The notes: generated from the letters alone by a model not told the origin. 64,000 nucleotides of DNA from Microbacterium capsulatum (GCF_030865425.1 NZ_JAVFCB010000013.1:27614-91613); one strand, 5' to 3'; positions 45,315 to 54,940 are shown, counted from the first letter of the stretch. Translations and numbers: made by a program.

Positions 45315-46097
45315 ATGACCGATGCGATCGATCGTTACCTGGAGCAGCTCGCCGACCGGCTGGGCGCGGGCCAGGACACCTGGCGCCTGCTCGCCGAGAC
45401 CGACGGGCACCTGCGCGACGCTCAGGCCGCACTGCAGGAGAAGGGCATGACCAAGGACGAGGCGGCGGAGACCGCCGTGCAGCGCTTCGGGGATCCGGCG
45501 ACCGTCGCCCGGGCGCGCTCGCCGCGGCGCCGGGTCCTGGGCCTGTTCAGCGGACTGTGGCTCGTGGTGGCCCTGGGCTTCGTCGTGGTCGGGGTGAGCG
45601 GACTCGTGTCCTGGGCGATGGAGGCCATCGCCGGTCCCGCGTTCCTCGCCGGCGACACGAACGGCGTGACCTACACCGCCGCGCGCTGCGGCGACTTCCT
45701 CGGCTTCTTCCCGCAGGCGGGCAGCTGCGCGGCCGCCGCGGCGATGCACCACTCCGACGAGATCGTGTCGGAGCGGCTCGCCGCCGGCGTCCTCGGGCTC
45801 CTCCTGCTGCTCGGGTGGCTGCTCGTGCGCAGGATCCGCGGCGCGCGCCCGATCGCCCGCGAGGACCGGCGGATGCTGCTCATCGCGAGCGCGGTCGCCT
45901 ACCTCGGCGTCGGTCTCGTCGGTTTCGGCTCCGGAGCGCTCTCGGTGCTCCTCGACATCGTGCGGGGCCTGGCCATCGCCGGCGTCGGCGTACGGCTCAG
46001 CGACGGCGCGATCGCGCTGCTCGCCGGCGTCGTCGCGATCATCCTGCTCGCGCGCTTCCTCCGGCGCGGCGTGGCGGCGTCGGCGGGCATGGCCTGA
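45315..46097 (+). CDS. Permease-prefix/HAAS-type membrane protein (copy 2)
   Basis: 260 residues. Soluble helical prefix (residues 1-70; LEQLADRLGAGQDTWRLLAE, AAETAVQRFGDPATVARA) followed by five to six membrane segments. Two Cys in the first extracytoplasmic loop (ARCGDF, GSCAAA) could form a disulfide. Partner of the PadR gene just upstream. Function unknown. Confidence 0.8.
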   Translation: MTDAIDRYLEQLADRLGAGQDTWRLLAETDGHLRDAQAALQEKGMTKDEAAETAVQRFGDPATVARARSPRRRVLGLFSGLWLVVALGFVVVGVSGLVSWAMEAIAGPAFLAGDTNGVTYTAARCGDFLGFFPQAGSCAAAAAMHHSDEIVSERLAAGVLGLLLLLGWLLVRRIRGARPIAREDRRMLLIASAVAYLGVGLVGFGSGALSVLLDIVRGLAIAGVGVRLSDGAIALLAGVVAIILLARFLRRGVAASAGMA

Positions 46098-46118
46098 GCG
46101 GCATACCCGCCGACGGCC

Positions 46119-46604
46119 TCAGCTCCAGCGCCGGGCGAGTCGGCGGATCCGCCATCCCCGCCATTGCCACGTCGCCCACAGCGCCGGCCAGAGCGCGAGC
46201 AGCGAGGGCAGGGTCGTGATCGGTCCGCCGAACACGAGCCGGTCGCGCCAGAGCGTGCCGCCGCCGGGCAGGGCGGACACGGCCATGCGGTGGTCCCAGA
46301 CGTCGAGGACCGACATCGGACCGGTCAGCGGGATGCCGCTGTCGCGCAGGATCCGCACGGGCCGGCCGTCGTGCTCGCGCACCTCGTCGTAGGCGCCGAT
46401 GAGCTGGGTGCCGAGGGTGATCCGGCCGAACAGCCGCAGCCGGACCGCGGCGTTCAGCCCGGTCTCGTGGCTGTCCAGAGGCTCGAGCGCGATGATCGGG
46501 CCGTACAGGGCCGCGAGCACGGCAGGGGAGTGCAGCGCGGCCCAGGCGGCGTCGGGCTCGGCCCGGATCTGGAACTTCAGCTGGACGTGCAGGAGGACGG
46601 TCAT
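46119..46604 (-). CDS. SRPBCC-fold (polyketide cyclase-like) protein
   Basis: 161 residues. HVQLKFQIRAEPDAAWAALH at the N-terminus and the strand-rich middle with LDVWDHRMAVSALPGGG fit the START/SRPBCC hydrophobic-pocket fold. The C-terminus ends in a helix with Trp and Arg (WPALWATWQWRGWRIRRLAR), possibly membrane-associating. Ligand unknown. Start overlaps the stop of the SprT-like gene by ATGA. Confidence 0.75.
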   Translation of the reverse strand: MTVLLHVQLKFQIRAEPDAAWAALHSPAVLAALYGPIIALEPLDSHETGLNAAVRLRLFGRITLGTQLIGAYDEVREHDGRPVRILRDSGIPLTGPMSVLDVWDHRMAVSALPGGGTLWRDRLVFGGPITTLPSLLALWPALWATWQWRGWRIRRLARRWS

Positions 46605-47089
46605 CGCGGCGCCACCGCCGCTCGCCGGTCGGCCGCGGTGATCTCGCGACGGGTCCAGATCAGGGCGAAGCGCTCGTCGTAGCGGCGCGAGCAGCGCGCG
46701 CACGACGAGGCGCGCACGGGCCGCCGGTGCCGGTAGGTCACGTGCCCGGACGGGCACCGGCCCACCCACGGCGCGAGCTCGGTCGCGGTCTCGCCGTGAT
46801 GCGTGGTGCCGCCGATGTAGCCGAGGGTGCGCGCGGTCCGCTTCCACGACGCCCCGTGCGCGGCCTCATGCCCGGCCAGGGCGTGCGCGACCTCGTGCAG
46901 CAGCACCTGGTGGATCTCGTCGTCGTCGAACCGCGCCGCGAGATAGCGGGAGACCGTGATCCGCTTGTCGCGGTAGTTGCAGGCGCCCGCGCGGCGCTTG
47001 GCGTTGTCGAAGCCGAACGACCACGACGGATCCAGATGCATGCCGATCAGCGCCTCGCCCCAGATCCGCACCCGCTCCAATTCGGCCAT
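46601..47089 (-). CDS. SprT-like zinc metallopeptidase domain protein
   Basis: 162 residues. Zinc site HEVAHALAGHE with a third His downstream (HGASWK), which is the SprT pattern. The C-terminus has a small zinc ribbon (CPSGH and CARC). Human SPRTN, in the same superfamily, cleaves DNA-protein crosslinks; bacterial function is unproved. TACCGT ends six bases before the ATG on the minus strand. Confidence 0.88.
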   Translation of the reverse strand: MAELERVRIWGEALIGMHLDPSWSFGFDNAKRRAGACNYRDKRITVSRYLAARFDDDEIHQVLLHEVAHALAGHEAAHGASWKRTARTLGYIGGTTHHGETATELAPWVGRCPSGHVTYRHRRPVRASSCARCSRRYDERFALIWTRREITAADRRAAVAPR

Positions 47090-47118
47090 GGTTCCACGGT
47101 AGCGGTGGCCGGCGACGT

Positions 47119-47646
47119 TCAGCCGTTGACGGCCACGGGGTCGCGGTGGCGCTCGACGGTCTCGATCGCGAGCAGTGCCGCCTCGAGCGCGGAGTCGTCC
47201 GCCCCGGCCTCGCGGCGCAGGAAAAGGGTGCGCTTGAAGCTCTCCCTGGCCTGCTCGTAGTCGCCCGCCTCGAACGCGTTGCGGCCGCGGTGCTGATGCG
47301 CGAAGGCGGCGATCGGCACCCAGCCCTGCCCCTCGGCCTCGGCGACGCACGTGGAGAGCTCGTGATCGGCGGCGCCGTACGCGCCGCGGTACTGCAGCAC
47401 GGTCGCGTGCAGCACCCGGGCGCGAATGAGGTCCTTGCGGGTGCCCGCCATCCGGGCCTGGCGCACGGCCTCGTCGGCGAGCACGAGCGCCTCGTCGAGG
47501 TCGCCGAGCACCTTCTGCAGCCACACCCGCTCGAGCATCGACGGCAGGCTGCGCTGGTCGGAGATCTGCGCGAGACGACCCTCGCACTCGGCGGGGTCCA
47601 CGAGTTCGCGCAGAGAGTTCGGGTCGTATCCCTTGATGAAGCCCAC
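47119..47646 (-). CDS. TPR-repeat protein
   Basis: 175 residues, all helical. At least three tetratricopeptide-like hairpins are visible: VWLQKVLGDLDEALVLADEAV, LHATVLQYRGAYGAADHELS and HQHRGRNAFEAGDYEQARES. Start at the GTG giving MGFIKGYDPN, with GGGAGGA upstream; an earlier ATG would add polar residues of unlikely composition. Upstream of the SprT-like gene by 29 bp in the same direction. No known partner. Confidence 0.75.
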   Translation of the reverse strand: MGFIKGYDPNSLRELVDPAECEGRLAQISDQRSLPSMLERVWLQKVLGDLDEALVLADEAVRQARMAGTRKDLIRARVLHATVLQYRGAYGAADHELSTCVAEAEGQGWVPIAAFAHQHRGRNAFEAGDYEQARESFKRTLFLRREAGADDSALEAALLAIETVERHRDPVAVNG

Positions 47647-47775
47647 GCGACCGTCCTCCCGTTCCGCGTTCCGTGTCGAACCAGTCTGCCCTCCGTATAC
47701 CGGCATTCCCGAAGGGCGGCGGGCGTGCCGCCGAACTGCCCGCGCAGAAAGGCGCAGGCACCCGGCGACCGGGGC

Positions 47776-48642
47776 TCAGCGCAGGAAGATCCCCGCGTCG
47801 GGCCGCGGCGAGGCGACGGCGGTCGCGTCGGTGACGATCGCGGCGTCCTTCGCGAAGGCCGCGACCTCGGCGCCGTGCGCGAGTTTGGCGGGGTGCGGGC
47901 CGGCGGCGAGGATCCGCGGCAGCGCGTCCGCGGGCAGCGGCGCCTTCGACGCGGCGAGCACGAGGTTGCCGAACCGGCGGCCCTTGAGGATCTGCGCGTC
48001 GGCGAGGATGGCGACCTCCGGCAGGACCGCGCCGATCGTCGCGACCTGGCGCCGGGCGAAGGCGAGGCCGGGGCCGTCAGCGACGTTCACGAGCAGCACC
48101 CCGGCCGGGGCGAGGAGCGCGGCGAGCTCGCCGTAGAACTCGACGCTGGTGAGGTGCGCAGGGGTCTGCGCGCCCGAGTAGACGTCGGCGACGACGAGGT
48201 CGGCGTTCCCGGTGAGGGCCGGGGGCAGGCGCCGGACGCCCTCGCGCGCATCGCCGACCCGGATCCGGATCGCGGCGCCGCGGGGCAGCGGCAGGTGTTC
48301 GCGGACGAGGTCGACGAGCGGCGCCTCCAGCTCGATCACCTGCTGCCGGGAGCCCGGCCGGGTGGCGGCGATGTAGCGGGGGATCGTCATCGCGCCCGCG
48401 CCCAGATGCACGGCGGTGATCGCCTCACCGGGGGAGCGGAGCTGGTCGATGAGTGCGCCCATCCGCACGATGTACTCGAAGTGCAGATGGGTGGGATCGG
48501 CGAGATCGACGTGCGACTGCGGGGTCTCGTCGATGAGGAGCTCGAATCCGCCGCCGAACTCCGCGGGGACCACCCGTGCGATCCCGCCGGATCCGAGCCG
48601 GACCGACGGGGGAACGGAATCCTTCACGCGCGATCGCCCCAT
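47776..48642 (-). CDS. Spermidine-synthase-like methyltransferase-fold protein
   Basis: 288 residues. Rossmann-like fold with AVHLGAGAMTIPRYI, acidic end QVIELEA, RVGDARE and LVVADVYSGAQTP, the order found in spermidine synthases. The putrescine-binding Asp pair is replaced by DVYSG, so genuine polyamine synthesis is doubtful; it may act on another aminopropyl or methyl acceptor. TAGGCT ends seven bases before the ATG on the minus strand. Confidence 0.82.
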   Translation of the reverse strand: MGRSRVKDSVPPSVRLGSGGIARVVPAEFGGGFELLIDETPQSHVDLADPTHLHFEYIVRMGALIDQLRSPGEAITAVHLGAGAMTIPRYIAATRPGSRQQVIELEAPLVDLVREHLPLPRGAAIRIRVGDAREGVRRLPPALTGNADLVVADVYSGAQTPAHLTSVEFYGELAALLAPAGVLLVNVADGPGLAFARRQVATIGAVLPEVAILADAQILKGRRFGNLVLAASKAPLPADALPRILAAGPHPAKLAHGAEVAAFAKDAAIVTDATAVASPRPDAGIFLR

Positions 48643-48701
48643 GGATCCGAGCCTAGGCCGGAACAGAAGTTTCACGGAACGATCACGGGCGTGGAAGCGA
48701 C

Positions 48702-48730
48702 TTGCAATCCGCTCCCCGACGGACGACACT
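48702..48730 (+). promoter_or_regulatory. Putative promoter of the glycoside hydrolase gene
   Basis: TTGCAA (48702-48707), 17-bp spacer, GACACT (48725-48730). A ribosome-binding site (GAGGAGG) follows before the GTG at 48781. Only fair matches. Confidence 0.45.
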
Positions 48731-48780
48731 GCTGGCCAGGCGCGACGGCGGACGCGCGCCCCGATCGAGGAGGACCTGCG

Positions 48781-50268
48781 GTGACGGTCGACGTCGAACG
48801 ACTCGCGAACGGCGTGCTCTGGCCCGGATTCCTCGGCACGGAGCCGCCCGCCTGGCTCGACCGCGAACTGCGGGCGGGGCTCGCCGGCGTCGTGTACTTC
48901 GCGCAGAACATCGGGCCGCACCCGCCGGCCCTGAGCGCCGCGATCCGCACGGCGAACCCCCGGGCGCTGATCGGCGTCGACGAGGAGGGCGGCAGCGTCA
49001 CCCGGCTCGAGGCCGCGACCGGATCCACGGCCCCCGGCGCCGCGCAGCTCGGCGCGGTCGACGACGTCGCCGCCACCCGGGGGACGGGGGCCGAGCTCGG
49101 GCGTCGGGTCCGCGCCGCCGGGGCCGACGTCCTGCTCGGACCGGTCGCCGATGTGAACACGGATCCGCGCAACCCGGTCATCGGCGTGCGCGCGTTCGGC
49201 GCCGATGCCGATCTCGTCTCCCGGCACACGGCGGCCGAGGTCGAGGGGATCCAGTCCGCCGGCGTCGCCGCGTGCGTGAAGCACTTCCCGGGTCACGGCG
49301 ACACGCACGTCGACTCGCACCACGGCCTGCCGCGGGTCGAGCTCGATCCGTCCGAGATCGACCGGGTGCATCTCGCGCCGTTCCGCGCCGCGATCGCCGC
49401 CGGCGTGCTCTCGGTGATGACCGCGCACATCGTCGTCCCGGCGTGGGGCACCGAGCCCGCCACGCTGAACCCGCGCGTGCTCGGCCTGCTGCGGGCGGAG
49501 GGCTTCGACGGCGTCATCGTGACGGACGCGCTGGACATGGCGGCGATCCGGGAATCGGTGGGGATCGGCGGCGGCGCGGTGCGCGCGCTCGCCGCGGGCG
49601 CCGACCTGCTCTGCATCGGCAACCCGACGAACCCGGGCGACGCCGCGGCCGCGGATCAGGACGAGCAGGACTTCCGTGCCGCGCGGGACGCGATCGTCGC
49701 GGCGCTGCAGGACGGCACGCTCGCCGTGGACCGCGTCGCCGAGGCCGGCGCGCGCGTCGCCCGGCTCGCCGGGATCCTCGCTGCCGCCCGCTCCGAACCG
49801 CTTCCGGCGCCGGCCGGGTACGACGCCGCGGCGATCGTGCGCCGCTCGCTCGGGGTGCACGGCGACCTCGGCGCCCCGGCACGAGGCCTGGTCGTGCTGG
49901 ACGCCCGCCGCCGGGCCACGCTCGCGGTGGACAGCGCCGGGGCCTACGTCGTCGACGCCCTCGCCGGGGACGGGTGGTCGCGGCGCGTCGACACCACCCG
50001 CGTCTCGGCCCAGGAGGCCGCGGCCCTCATCGCCGCCGCCGGTGCCGCCGCCGCGGAGAGCGGATCCCGGATCGTCGTGCTCGTGGACCGTCTCGACACC
50101 GACGGCACCCAGCGCGCGTTCGTCGACGCGGTCGCCGCCGTCGAGCCCGGCGCGGTCGTCGTCAACGCCGGCCTCGATGCGGGATCGGCTACGCTTCCGG
50201 TCGTCGAGGTGCGCGCGAGCAGCCGGATCGGCGCCGAGGCCGCGCGCGAGCTGCTGGCGGGCGGCTGA
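48781..50268 (+). CDS. nagZ: Family 3 glycoside hydrolase, beta-N-acetylhexosaminidase type
   Basis: 495 residues, GTG start. GH3 catalytic barrel with KHFPGHGDTHVDSHHG (about 165), the NagZ-defining His-Asp pair, and the nucleophile Asp in VTDALDMA (about 247). A C-terminal domain (about 360-495) follows, as in two-domain NagZ homologues. It removes GlcNAc during muropeptide recycling. No signal peptide, so cytoplasmic. An RpiR-type regulator follows 56 bp downstream and may control it. Confidence 0.9.
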   Translation: MTVDVERLANGVLWPGFLGTEPPAWLDRELRAGLAGVVYFAQNIGPHPPALSAAIRTANPRALIGVDEEGGSVTRLEAATGSTAPGAAQLGAVDDVAATRGTGAELGRRVRAAGADVLLGPVADVNTDPRNPVIGVRAFGADADLVSRHTAAEVEGIQSAGVAACVKHFPGHGDTHVDSHHGLPRVELDPSEIDRVHLAPFRAAIAAGVLSVMTAHIVVPAWGTEPATLNPRVLGLLRAEGFDGVIVTDALDMAAIRESVGIGGGAVRALAAGADLLCIGNPTNPGDAAAADQDEQDFRAARDAIVAALQDGTLAVDRVAEAGARVARLAGILAAARSEPLPAPAGYDAAAIVRRSLGVHGDLGAPARGLVVLDARRRATLAVDSAGAYVVDALAGDGWSRRVDTTRVSAQEAAALIAAAGAAAAESGSRIVVLVDRLDTDGTQRAFVDAVAAVEPGAVVVNAGLDAGSATLPVVEVRASSRIGAEAARELLAGG

Positions 50269-50324
50269 GCGGACGGCGTCGCGAACCGGAGACGAGCAGG
50301 GCTGCGAACGGCAGGAGGAGAACC

Positions 50325-51182
50325 GTGGATGTGGACGTCGTCGAGGCGGTGCGCGCCGCGCTGCCCGGACTGCGGGCGGCCGAGGCGCGCGTGGCCGAAC
50401 GGGTCATCGCGGATCCGACCCTCGTCGTCGACCTGACCATCTCCGACCTCGCGCGACTGTGCGACACGTCGCTCGCGACGGTCGCCCGATTCGCCCAGGC
50501 GGTCGGTTTCAGCGGCTACCGGGAGCTGCGGGTCGCGTTCGCCGGATCCGTCGCGCGGGCGCAGGCCGAGCGGGTGCGCTTCGGCCTCGACGACTCCCTG
50601 ATCGACCTCGCCGACCCGCTCGACCAGGTGGCGGCGAAGATCGCGGCCCGGGAGGTCGGCGCGATCGAGCAGACCGTCGCCGCGCTCGATCTCGCCGCGC
50701 TCGACCGGGTCGCGGAGGCGATCGTGAAGGCCGGCACCGTGCAGCTGTTCGGGCATGCGGCGTCCTCCCTCACGGCGCAGGACCTGCGGCTCAAGCTCGC
50801 CCGGATCGGCATCGTCGCCGTGCACTCCGGCGACCCGCACATCGCACTGCCCGCCGCGGCGCTGCTGCACGAGGGCGACGTCGCGATCGCGATCTCGCAC
50901 GACGGCGACACCGCCGAGACGATCCGCTGCGCCGAGGTCGCCCGCGGCGCCGGGGCGCTCGCGGTCGCCGTGACCAACGCGCACGGATCGCCGCTCAGCC
51001 GCGTCGTCGACGTCGTGCTGGAGACCCGGGCGAAGGAGTCGCCGCTGCGGCTCGCGGCCATGTCGTCGCGGATCGCCCAGCTCGCGCTGCTCGACGTGCT
51101 GTTCGTGCGTGTCGTGCAGCACCGCGGCGGCACCGTGACCGAGCCGATCCGGGCCACCCGCCGCGCGGTCACCGGGGGCTGA
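50325..51182 (+). CDS. RpiR/MurR family transcriptional regulator
   Basis: 285 residues, GTG start with AGGAGG upstream. N-terminal RpiR-type HTH (residues 10-75: LTISDLARLCDTSLATVARFAQAVG), then a SIS sugar-phosphate domain (about 120-250: VQLFGHAASSL, AISHDGDTAETI). SIS regulators bind amino-sugar phosphates such as MurNAc-6P. Adjacent to nagZ, which fits control of cell-wall recycling. Confidence 0.92.
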   Translation: MDVDVVEAVRAALPGLRAAEARVAERVIADPTLVVDLTISDLARLCDTSLATVARFAQAVGFSGYRELRVAFAGSVARAQAERVRFGLDDSLIDLADPLDQVAAKIAAREVGAIEQTVAALDLAALDRVAEAIVKAGTVQLFGHAASSLTAQDLRLKLARIGIVAVHSGDPHIALPAAALLHEGDVAIAISHDGDTAETIRCAEVARGAGALAVAVTNAHGSPLSRVVDVVLETRAKESPLRLAAMSSRIAQLALLDVLFVRVVQHRGGTVTEPIRATRRAVTGG

Positions 51183-51242
51183 GCACGCTCACCTCACCGC
51201 GCGGGATATACCCCACCCGGGGCAGAAGGTCAAGAATCGTAC

Positions 51243-51271
51243 TGGACATGTCGCGCAATCGGTCCTATAGT
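51243..51271 (+). promoter_or_regulatory. rpoBC promoter
   Basis: TGGACA (51243-51248), 17-bp spacer, TATAGT (51266-51271). Predicted start near 51278 gives a leader of about 160 nt before rpoB. Confidence 0.8.
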
Positions 51272-51277
51272 TGACAT

Positions 51278-51437
51278 TTGCGCCTCGCTCCATCCTGCCC
51301 TCATATGGTGGTCGGCAGACTCCGTACGTCCTCGCTCCTCTCACAGAGCGCCTTCGGCGTGCGGCCGCGAGACGCGGCGCACTCCACCTGACGACGAGGA
51401 ATCGAGACGCCCTTCGGGGCTCACGGAGGTTATTCCC
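51278..51437 (+). promoter_or_regulatory. rpoB leader with two UUC(G)-loop hairpins
   Basis: Two short hairpins share a CCTTCGG loop: CGCC-TTC-GGCG (51349-51359) and GCCC-TTCG-GGGC (51409-51420). The second ends four bases before the GGAGG ribosome-binding site (51425-51429). They may set translation initiation; no known riboswitch is recognised. Confidence 0.45.
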
Positions 51438-54400
51438 TTGGCTGCTGCTCGCAACGCATCCACTCCCACCACCACCAAGAACGGACGCGGCCACTCCCGC
51501 CTCTCGTTCGCCAAGATCTCCGACACGCTGACGGTCCCCGACCTTCTCGCCCTGCAGACCGAGTCCTTCGACTGGCTCGTGGGCAACGAGGCGTGGCGCA
51601 AGCGCGTCGCGGAGGCCGAGAAGGCCGGACGCAAGGACGTCGCCGCCACCAGCGGCCTCGAGGAGATCTTCGAGGAGATCTCCCCGATCGAGGACCTGAG
51701 CGAGACCATGCAGCTCTCGTTCACGAACCCGTACCTCGAGCCGGAGAAGTACTCCATCGAGGAGTGCAAGGAGCGCGGCAAGACGTACGCCGCGCCGCTC
51801 TACGTCGAGGCCGAGTTCATGAACCACCAGACCGGTGAGATCAAGACGCAGACGGTCTTCATGGGCGACTTCCCGCTGCAGACCGCCAAGGGCACGTTCA
51901 TCATCAACGGCACCGAGCGCGTCGTCGTCTCGCAGCTGGTCCGCTCCCCGGGCGTCTACTTCGACAAGACCGCCGACAAGACCAGTGACAAGGACATCGT
52001 CTCCGCACGCGTCATCCCGTCCCGCGGCGCCTGGCTCGAGTTCGAGATCGACAAGCGCGACCAGGTCGGCGTGCGCATCGACCGCAAGCGCAAGCAGTCC
52101 GTCACCGTCTTCCTCAAGGCCCTCGGCCTGACCAGCGAGGAGATCCTCGCCGAGTTCGCCGGCTTCGCCTCCATCGAGGAGACCCTCGCGAAGGACACGA
52201 TCCTCACCAAGGAGGACGCGCTCCGCGACATCTACCGCAAGCTCCGTCCGGGCGAGCAGGTCGCCGCCGAGGCCGCCCGCGCGCTGCTGGACAACTTCTA
52301 CTTCAACGCCAAGCGCTACGACCTGGCCAAGGTGGGTCGCTACAAGATCAACCAGAAGCTCGGCCTCGACCTGCCGCTGGACGAGTCCGTCCTCACGGTC
52401 AAGGACATCGTCGAGACGATCAAGTACCTGGTGCGCATCCACGCCGGCGTCGAGACCTTCGAGGGGATCCGCGGCGGCAAGAACACCGAGATCCGCCTCG
52501 CGACCGACGACATCGACAACTTCGGCAACCGTCGCATCCGCGCCGTCGGCGAGCTCATCCAGAACCAGGTCCGCACCGGCCTGTCCCGCATGGAGCGCGT
52601 CGTCCGCGAGCGCATGACCACGCAGGACATCGAGGCGATCACCCCGCAGACCCTGATCAACGTGCGCCCCGTCGTCGCCGCGATCAAGGAGTTCTTCGGC
52701 ACCTCGCAGCTGTCGCAGTTCATGGACCAGAACAACCCGCTCGCGGGTCTGACCCACAAGCGCCGCCTCTCGGCCCTCGGCCCCGGTGGTCTGAGCCGCG
52801 ACCGCGCCGGCGTCGAGGTCCGCGACGTGCACCCCTCGCACTACGGCCGCATGTGCCCGATCGAGACCCCGGAAGGCCCGAACATCGGCCTGATCGGCTC
52901 GCTCGCCACGTTCGCGCGGATCAACTCCTTCGGCTTCATCGAGACCCCGTACCGCAAGGTCGAGGGTGGCCGGGTCACCGAGCACATCGACTACCTGACC
53001 GCCGCCGAGGAGGTCGACTTCAACATCGCGCAGGCGAACGCTCCGCTCGACAAGGACGGCCGCTTCACCGAGGCGCACGTCCTGGCGCGCCCCAAGGGCG
53101 GATCCGGCGAGGTCGACATGTTCGTCCCCGAGGAGATCGGCTACATCGACGTCTCCCCGCGCCAGATGGTGTCGGTCGCGACCTCGCTCGTGCCGTTCCT
53201 CGAGCACGACGACGCGCAGCGCGCGCTCATGGGCGCCAACATGCAGCGTCAGGCCGTTCCGCTGCTCCGCTCCGAGTCGCCGTACGTCGGCACCGGTATG
53301 GAGGGCTACGCCGCGATCGACGCCGGTGACGTGATCACCGCGACGAAGGCCGGCGTGGTCTCCGAGGTCTCCGCCGACCGCGTGGTCGTCATGCTCGACG
53401 AGGGCGGCACGCAGGAGTACTACCTGCGCAAGTTCGACCGCTCGAACCACGGCACGTCCTACAACCAGAAGGTCGTCGTCTCGGCCGGTGAGCGCGTCGA
53501 GGTCGGCGAGGTCATCGCGGACGGCCCCGCCACCGAGAACGGCGAGCTCGCACTCGGCAAGAACCTTCTCGTCGCCTTCATGACGTGGGAGGGTCACAAC
53601 TTCGAGGACGCGATCATCCTCAGCCAGGACCTGGTGAAGGACGACACCCTCTCCTCGATCCACATCGAGGAGTACGAGGTCGACTCGCGCGACACGAAGC
53701 TCGGCAAGGAGGAGATCACCCGTGACCTCCCCAACGTCAGCCCGGAGCTCCTGAAGGACCTGGACGAGCGCGGCATCATCCGCATCGGCGCCGAGGTCCG
53801 CCCCGGCGACATCCTCGTCGGCAAGGTCACCCCGAAGGGCGAGACCGAGCTGAGCGCCGAGGAGCGTCTGCTCCGCGCGATCTTCAACGAGAAGAGCCGC
53901 GAGGTCCGCGACACCTCCCTGAAGGTGCCGCACGGCGAGCAGGGCACCGTCATCGCGGTCAAGGAGTTCAACGCCGAGGACGGCGACGACGAGCTCGGCT
54001 CGGGCGTCAACCGCCGCGTCGTGGTCTTCATCGCCCAGAAGCGCAAGATCACCGAGGGCGACAAGCTCGCCGGCCGCCACGGCAACAAGGGTGTCATCGC
54101 GAAGATCCTGCCCGTCGAGGACATGCCGTTCCTCGCCGACGGCACCCCGGTCGACGTGATCCTGAACCCGCTCGGCATCCCGGGTCGAATGAACTTCGGC
54201 CAGGTCCTGGAGACCCACCTCGGGTGGATCGCCGCGCAGGGCTGGAAGGTCGAGGGCAACCCGGAGTGGGCCGCGCGCCTGCCCCAGGAGGCGTTCGACG
54301 TCGCCCCGGGCACCAAGGTCGCGACCCCGGTGTTCGACGGCGCCAGCGAGGAGGAGATCTCAGGGCTCCTCGACTCGACGCTGCCGACCCGTGACGGCGT

Positions 54401-54938
54401 GCGCCTGATCGACTCGTCCGGCAAGACGACCCTGTTCGACGGCCGCTCCGGCGAGCCGTTCCCGGGCCAGATCTCCGTGGGCTACATGTACATCCTGAAG
54501 CTCCACCACCTCGTCGACGACAAGATCCACGCGCGCTCGACGGGCCCCTACTCGATGATCACCCAGCAGCCGCTCGGCGGTAAGGCCCAGTTCGGTGGCC
54601 AGCGCTTCGGTGAGATGGAGGTGTGGGCGCTCGAGGCCTACGGCGCCGCGTACGCGCTGCAGGAGCTCCTCACGATCAAGTCCGACGACATCCTCGGCCG
54701 CGTCAAGGTGTACGAGGCGATCGTCAAGGGCGAGAACATCCAGGAGCCGGGCATCCCGGAGTCGTTCAAGGTGCTCATGAAGGAGATGCAGTCGCTCTGC
54801 CTGAACGTCGAGGTCCTCTCGGCCGACGGCACCGCGGTCAACCTCCGCGACACCGACGACGAGGCCTTCCGCGCCGCCGAGGAGCTGGGGATCAACATCT
54901 CCAGCCGCTTCGAGTCCGCGTCCATCGACGAGATCTGA
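51438..54938 (+). CDS. rpoB: RNA polymerase beta subunit
   Basis: 1166 residues, TTG start with GGAGG nine bases upstream. All expected regions are present. The rifampicin pocket (about residue 425) carries the susceptible residues: Asp in QFMDQNN, His in LTHKRR, and Ser in RLSALGPGG, so no classical resistance change is encoded. GGATCC, abundant elsewhere, is rare here. Few unusual codons, consistent with high expression. Followed by rpoC after 88 bp. Confidence 0.98.
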   Translation: MAAARNASTPTTTKNGRGHSRLSFAKISDTLTVPDLLALQTESFDWLVGNEAWRKRVAEAEKAGRKDVAATSGLEEIFEEISPIEDLSETMQLSFTNPYLEPEKYSIEECKERGKTYAAPLYVEAEFMNHQTGEIKTQTVFMGDFPLQTAKGTFIINGTERVVVSQLVRSPGVYFDKTADKTSDKDIVSARVIPSRGAWLEFEIDKRDQVGVRIDRKRKQSVTVFLKALGLTSEEILAEFAGFASIEETLAKDTILTKEDALRDIYRKLRPGEQVAAEAARALLDNFYFNAKRYDLAKVGRYKINQKLGLDLPLDESVLTVKDIVETIKYLVRIHAGVETFEGIRGGKNTEIRLATDDIDNFGNRRIRAVGELIQNQVRTGLSRMERVVRERMTTQDIEAITPQTLINVRPVVAAIKEFFGTSQLSQFMDQNNPLAGLTHKRRLSALGPGGLSRDRAGVEVRDVHPSHYGRMCPIETPEGPNIGLIGSLATFARINSFGFIETPYRKVEGGRVTEHIDYLTAAEEVDFNIAQANAPLDKDGRFTEAHVLARPKGGSGEVDMFVPEEIGYIDVSPRQMVSVATSLVPFLEHDDAQRALMGANMQRQAVPLLRSESPYVGTGMEGYAAIDAGDVITATKAGVVSEVSADRVVVMLDEGGTQEYYLRKFDRSNHGTSYNQKVVVSAGERVEVGEVIADGPATENGELALGKNLLVAFMTWEGHNFEDAIILSQDLVKDDTLSSIHIEEYEVDSRDTKLGKEEITRDLPNVSPELLKDLDERGIIRIGAEVRPGDILVGKVTPKGETELSAEERLLRAIFNEKSREVRDTSLKVPHGEQGTVIAVKEFNAEDGDDELGSGVNRRVVVFIAQKRKITEGDKLAGRHGNKGVIAKILPVEDMPFLADGTPVDVILNPLGIPGRMNFGQVLETHLGWIAAQGWKVEGNPEWAARLPQEAFDVAPGTKVATPVFDGASEEEISGLLDSTLPTRDGVRLIDSSGKTTLFDGRSGEPFPGQISVGYMYILKLHHLVDDKIHARSTGPYSMITQQPLGGKAQFGGQRFGEMEVWALEAYGAAYALQELLTIKSDDILGRVKVYEAIVKGENIQEPGIPESFKVLMKEMQSLCLNVEVLSADGTAVNLRDTDDEAFRAAEELGINISSRFESASIDEI

Positions 54939-54940
54939 CC

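Noticed and set aside
47776..48642. True spermidine synthase (speE)
   Set aside because: The substrate-binding Asp pair is not present and no polyamine genes are adjacent; only the fold is claimed.
52690..52830. Rifampicin-resistance alleles in rpoB
   Set aside because: The key Asp, His and Ser positions carry susceptible-type residues.
51189..54218. Very long open frame antisense to rpoB
   Set aside because: It mirrors rpoB codon periodicity; composition is typical of shadow frames in high-GC DNA, with no recognisable domain.
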